Shown here in pieces: positions 5,800 to 7,387 of a stretch of DNA of 7,387 bases. A program made the translations under genes and the position numbers. Position 1 is the stretch's first letter, and the number at the start of each line of letters is the position of its first letter. The notes beneath the pieces were generated by a model, which had not been told where the DNA came from, did no database searches, and worked only from the letters and a program-made list of their open reading frames with translations. The DNA comes from Gemmatimonadota bacterium (lineage in GTDB: Bacteria; Gemmatimonadota; Gemmatimonadetes; Gemmatimonadales; GWC2-71-9), in NCBI GenBank assembly GCA_003222235.1, contig QHVD01000009.1:9491-16877 (forward strand). Direction: 5' to 3'.

Positions 5800-7387
5800 A
5801 TGGAGACCGTTCCGCGAGACCGCTTCACGCCGGCCGAGCTGCGCCAGCGGTTGGGCGTGGAGACCCCCGAGCACGTCGAGGTGCACTTCGACCTCGCCGG
5901 GGTCGGTTCACGCGCCGCCGCGGCGATCATCGACACCGTGCTCATCGTCCTGGGGCTCCTCGCGCTCTGGATTGCCGGCAGCGCGCTCGGCGGGCTGTCG
6001 GGCGGTGGCGAGCCCACCGGCTGGGCGCTTGCCGCTGTCATTCTACTCTCGTTCTTCACCTTCTTCGGCTATTTCGCTCTCTTCGAGGCGCTGAACGGCG
6101 GTCGCACACCCGGGAAGCAGGCGTTGGGCATCCGCGTGGTGATGGAGACCGGCCACCCGGTCACGCCCGCGGCCGCCGTGGTGCGAAACCTCGTACGCCT
6201 TATCGACTGCTACCTGCCGCTCCTCCCCTTCCTGCCCGGCTTGCTCATGGTGTTCCTGCAGCGCCGTAACCAGCGTCTCGGCGACCTGGCGGCGGGCACG
6301 ATCGTCGTGCGGGATCACCCCACCGAGTGGACCCTGGGCGCCGGACAGCCGGCTGCGGCGGCGGAGCCGATCGAAGCCGGCCCCCCCGAGCTCTCCGACG
6401 ACGAGTTCCGGCTGCTCGACCAGTTCCTGGCCCGCCAGGACCACCTCAACCCGCGGGTCCAGGTGCGGCTCGCCACCGAGCTGGCGCGGCGCTTCCAGGA
6501 TCGGGTGCCGCGCCGCACGGCGGACGCGGACAGCTATCTCGCCGGGCTGCACGCCGAGGAGCAGCGCAAGCGCCGCAGCCGGTTCGCGACGCGCGCGCAG
6601 GTCGGTGCGGCCGGGCGCACTACCGTCACGGCGGAGCGCTTCGTGGCGAAGAAGCGCGACGGCTGGGAGGCGTTTCACGCCCTGGCGCGGCGCGTGGAGC
6701 GCGCGGGGGTCGGCGCGCTCCCACCGCGCCAGATCCCCGCGTTCGCGGCCCGCTATCGCGAGGTGGCGGCGGATCTCGCCCGGGCCCGGACCTACGGCGT
6801 GGATCCCCGCGTGATCGAGTATCTCGAGCGGGTGGTGAGCGCCGGCCACAACGCGCTGTATCGCGCCCGGAGCCGCCCCCGAGCCCCGCTGATCCGCTAC
6901 CTGGTCCGGGACTTCCCCGCCGCAGTCGTGCAGTCGCACCGCTACGTCCTGGCCGCGGTGCTGCTGTTCGCCGTGCCCGCCGCCATCGGTTACGCCATCA
7001 TCCGCACGCGGCCCGGGGTCGCCGATGAGGTGATGTCGCCTGTGATGGTGAGCCGCGCCGAGCAGGCCGCCGAGAACGAGGCCCGGGGGATCGGCTACGC
7101 ACAGTCGCGTCCCGAGGAGCTGCCCGTCATCGCGTCGGCGATCATCACCAATAACATCGGGGTCTCCTTCTGGGCGTTCGTGGGCGGGATGCTCGCCGGG
7201 ACGCTCACAGTGTGGATGCTGGTCGTGAACGGGCTCCAGCTCGGTATGGGCTTCGGGCTGTTCGTCAACTACCACGCGGGCGGCTATCTCGCGACCTTCA
7301 TCGCGGGGCACGGCTGGCTCGAGCTGACCGCGATCTTCATCGCGGCGGGGGCGGGGTTCCGGCTCGCGGGCGCGTTCATCGCGCCGG
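5800..7387 (+). CDS. RDD domain fused to SpoIIM (stage II sporulation protein M/DUF95) domain, C-terminus off the right edge
   Basis: One uninterrupted frame of 529 codons runs to the window edge. Residues about 30-172 form an RDD domain: R38 and D45 at the first helix, the third-helix aspartate D136, then R-L-G-D-L-A-A-G-T (159-167), with helices near 39-59, 76-95 and 130-153. A charged helical linker (about 176-277) carries L-S-D-D-E-F-R-L-L-D-Q-F-L, a tail usual in RDD proteins next to SpoIIM. Residues 278 to the edge are SpoIIM: E-R-F-V-A-K-K (279-285) with W289, a membrane helix near 383-402, N451-N452 in the conserved 'NNI' block, and H504-G-W-L-E508. By family length perhaps a few tens of residues are missing. 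ATG 5800 is the only start in this frame near the gap. RDD proteins are small membrane proteins (some reported as Na+/H+ antiporters). SpoIIM homologues accompany MoxR/DUF58 loci, which is also the context here. Confidence 0.9.
   Translation, partial: METVPRDRFTPAELRQRLGVETPEHVEVHFDLAGVGSRAAAAIIDTVLIVLGLLALWIAGSALGGLSGGGEPTGWALAAVILLSFFTFFGYFALFEALNGGRTPGKQALGIRVVMETGHPVTPAAAVVRNLVRLIDCYLPLLPFLPGLLMVFLQRRNQRLGDLAAGTIVVRDHPTEWTLGAGQPAAAAEPIEAGPPELSDDEFRLLDQFLARQDHLNPRVQVRLATELARRFQDRVPRRTADADSYLAGLHAEEQRKRRSRFATRAQVGAAGRTTVTAERFVAKKRDGWEAFHALARRVERAGVGALPPRQIPAFAARYREVAADLARARTYGVDPRVIEYLERVVSAGHNALYRARSRPRAPLIRYLVRDFPAAVVQSHRYVLAAVLLFAVPAAIGYAIIRTRPGVADEVMSPVMVSRAEQAAENEARGIGYAQSRPEELPVIASAIITNNIGVSFWAFVGGMLAGTLTVWMLVVNGLQLGMGFGLFVNYHAGGYLATFIAGHGWLELTAIFIAAGAGFRLAGAFIAP

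Noticed and set aside
6043..7311. 422-residue open frame on the minus strand
   Set aside because: It lies opposite the RDD-SpoIIM gene, whose sense frame shows clear domain signatures. The opposite frame is rich in Arg, His, Gly and Asp with no recognisable domain, as expected from the complement of a GC-rich gene.

Overview
The window is a very GC-rich, gene-dense stretch of bacterial chromosome. Coding frames have strongly GC-biased third positions, which produces long spurious ORFs in other frames. There is no ribosomal, tRNA, phage or transposon sequence. The gene content (a MoxR ATPase, DUF58, DUF4350, DUF4129, a GPDPase-membrane-like protein, RDD and SpoIIM) fits a soil or sediment bacterium such as Gemmatimonadota or Actinomycetota. 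My guess is Gemmatimonadota-like, at low confidence, because no marker gene is present.

Layout: (1) bases 1-499, minus strand: the first 166 residues of a polytopic membrane protein that runs off the left edge and has His/Glu motifs in or beside predicted membrane helices. (2) 500-726: an intergenic region with a candidate promoter for gene 1 and, directly after the DUF58 stop codon, an 8-bp CTAG-containing tandem array that is also a 40-bp near-perfect palindrome (probable terminator or boundary). (3) 727-5758, minus strand: a tight five-gene operon, in transcription order GPDPase-membrane-domain-like protein, DUF4129 protein, DUF4350 protein, MoxR AAA+ ATPase, DUF58/VWA-like protein. Its genes overlap or are about 11 bases apart. 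(4) 5759-5799: a 41-bp divergent gap. (5) 5800 to the right edge, plus strand: a single open frame joining an RDD membrane domain to a SpoIIM (DUF95) domain. These are usually separate neighbouring genes. The frame is cut by the window end.

The MoxR ATPase and the DUF58 protein are the expected chaperone-like pair: MoxR ATPases work with VWA-fold partners. DUF4350, DUF4129 and SpoIIM/RDD proteins are recurrent membrane companions of that pair, so the divergent locus reads as one cell-envelope module whose substrate is unknown. SpoIIM here does not imply sporulation, since the family is widespread in non-sporulating bacteria beside MoxR/DUF58. The main points of interest are the RDD-SpoIIM fusion, the palindromic CTAG array, and the His-motif membrane protein at the left edge.
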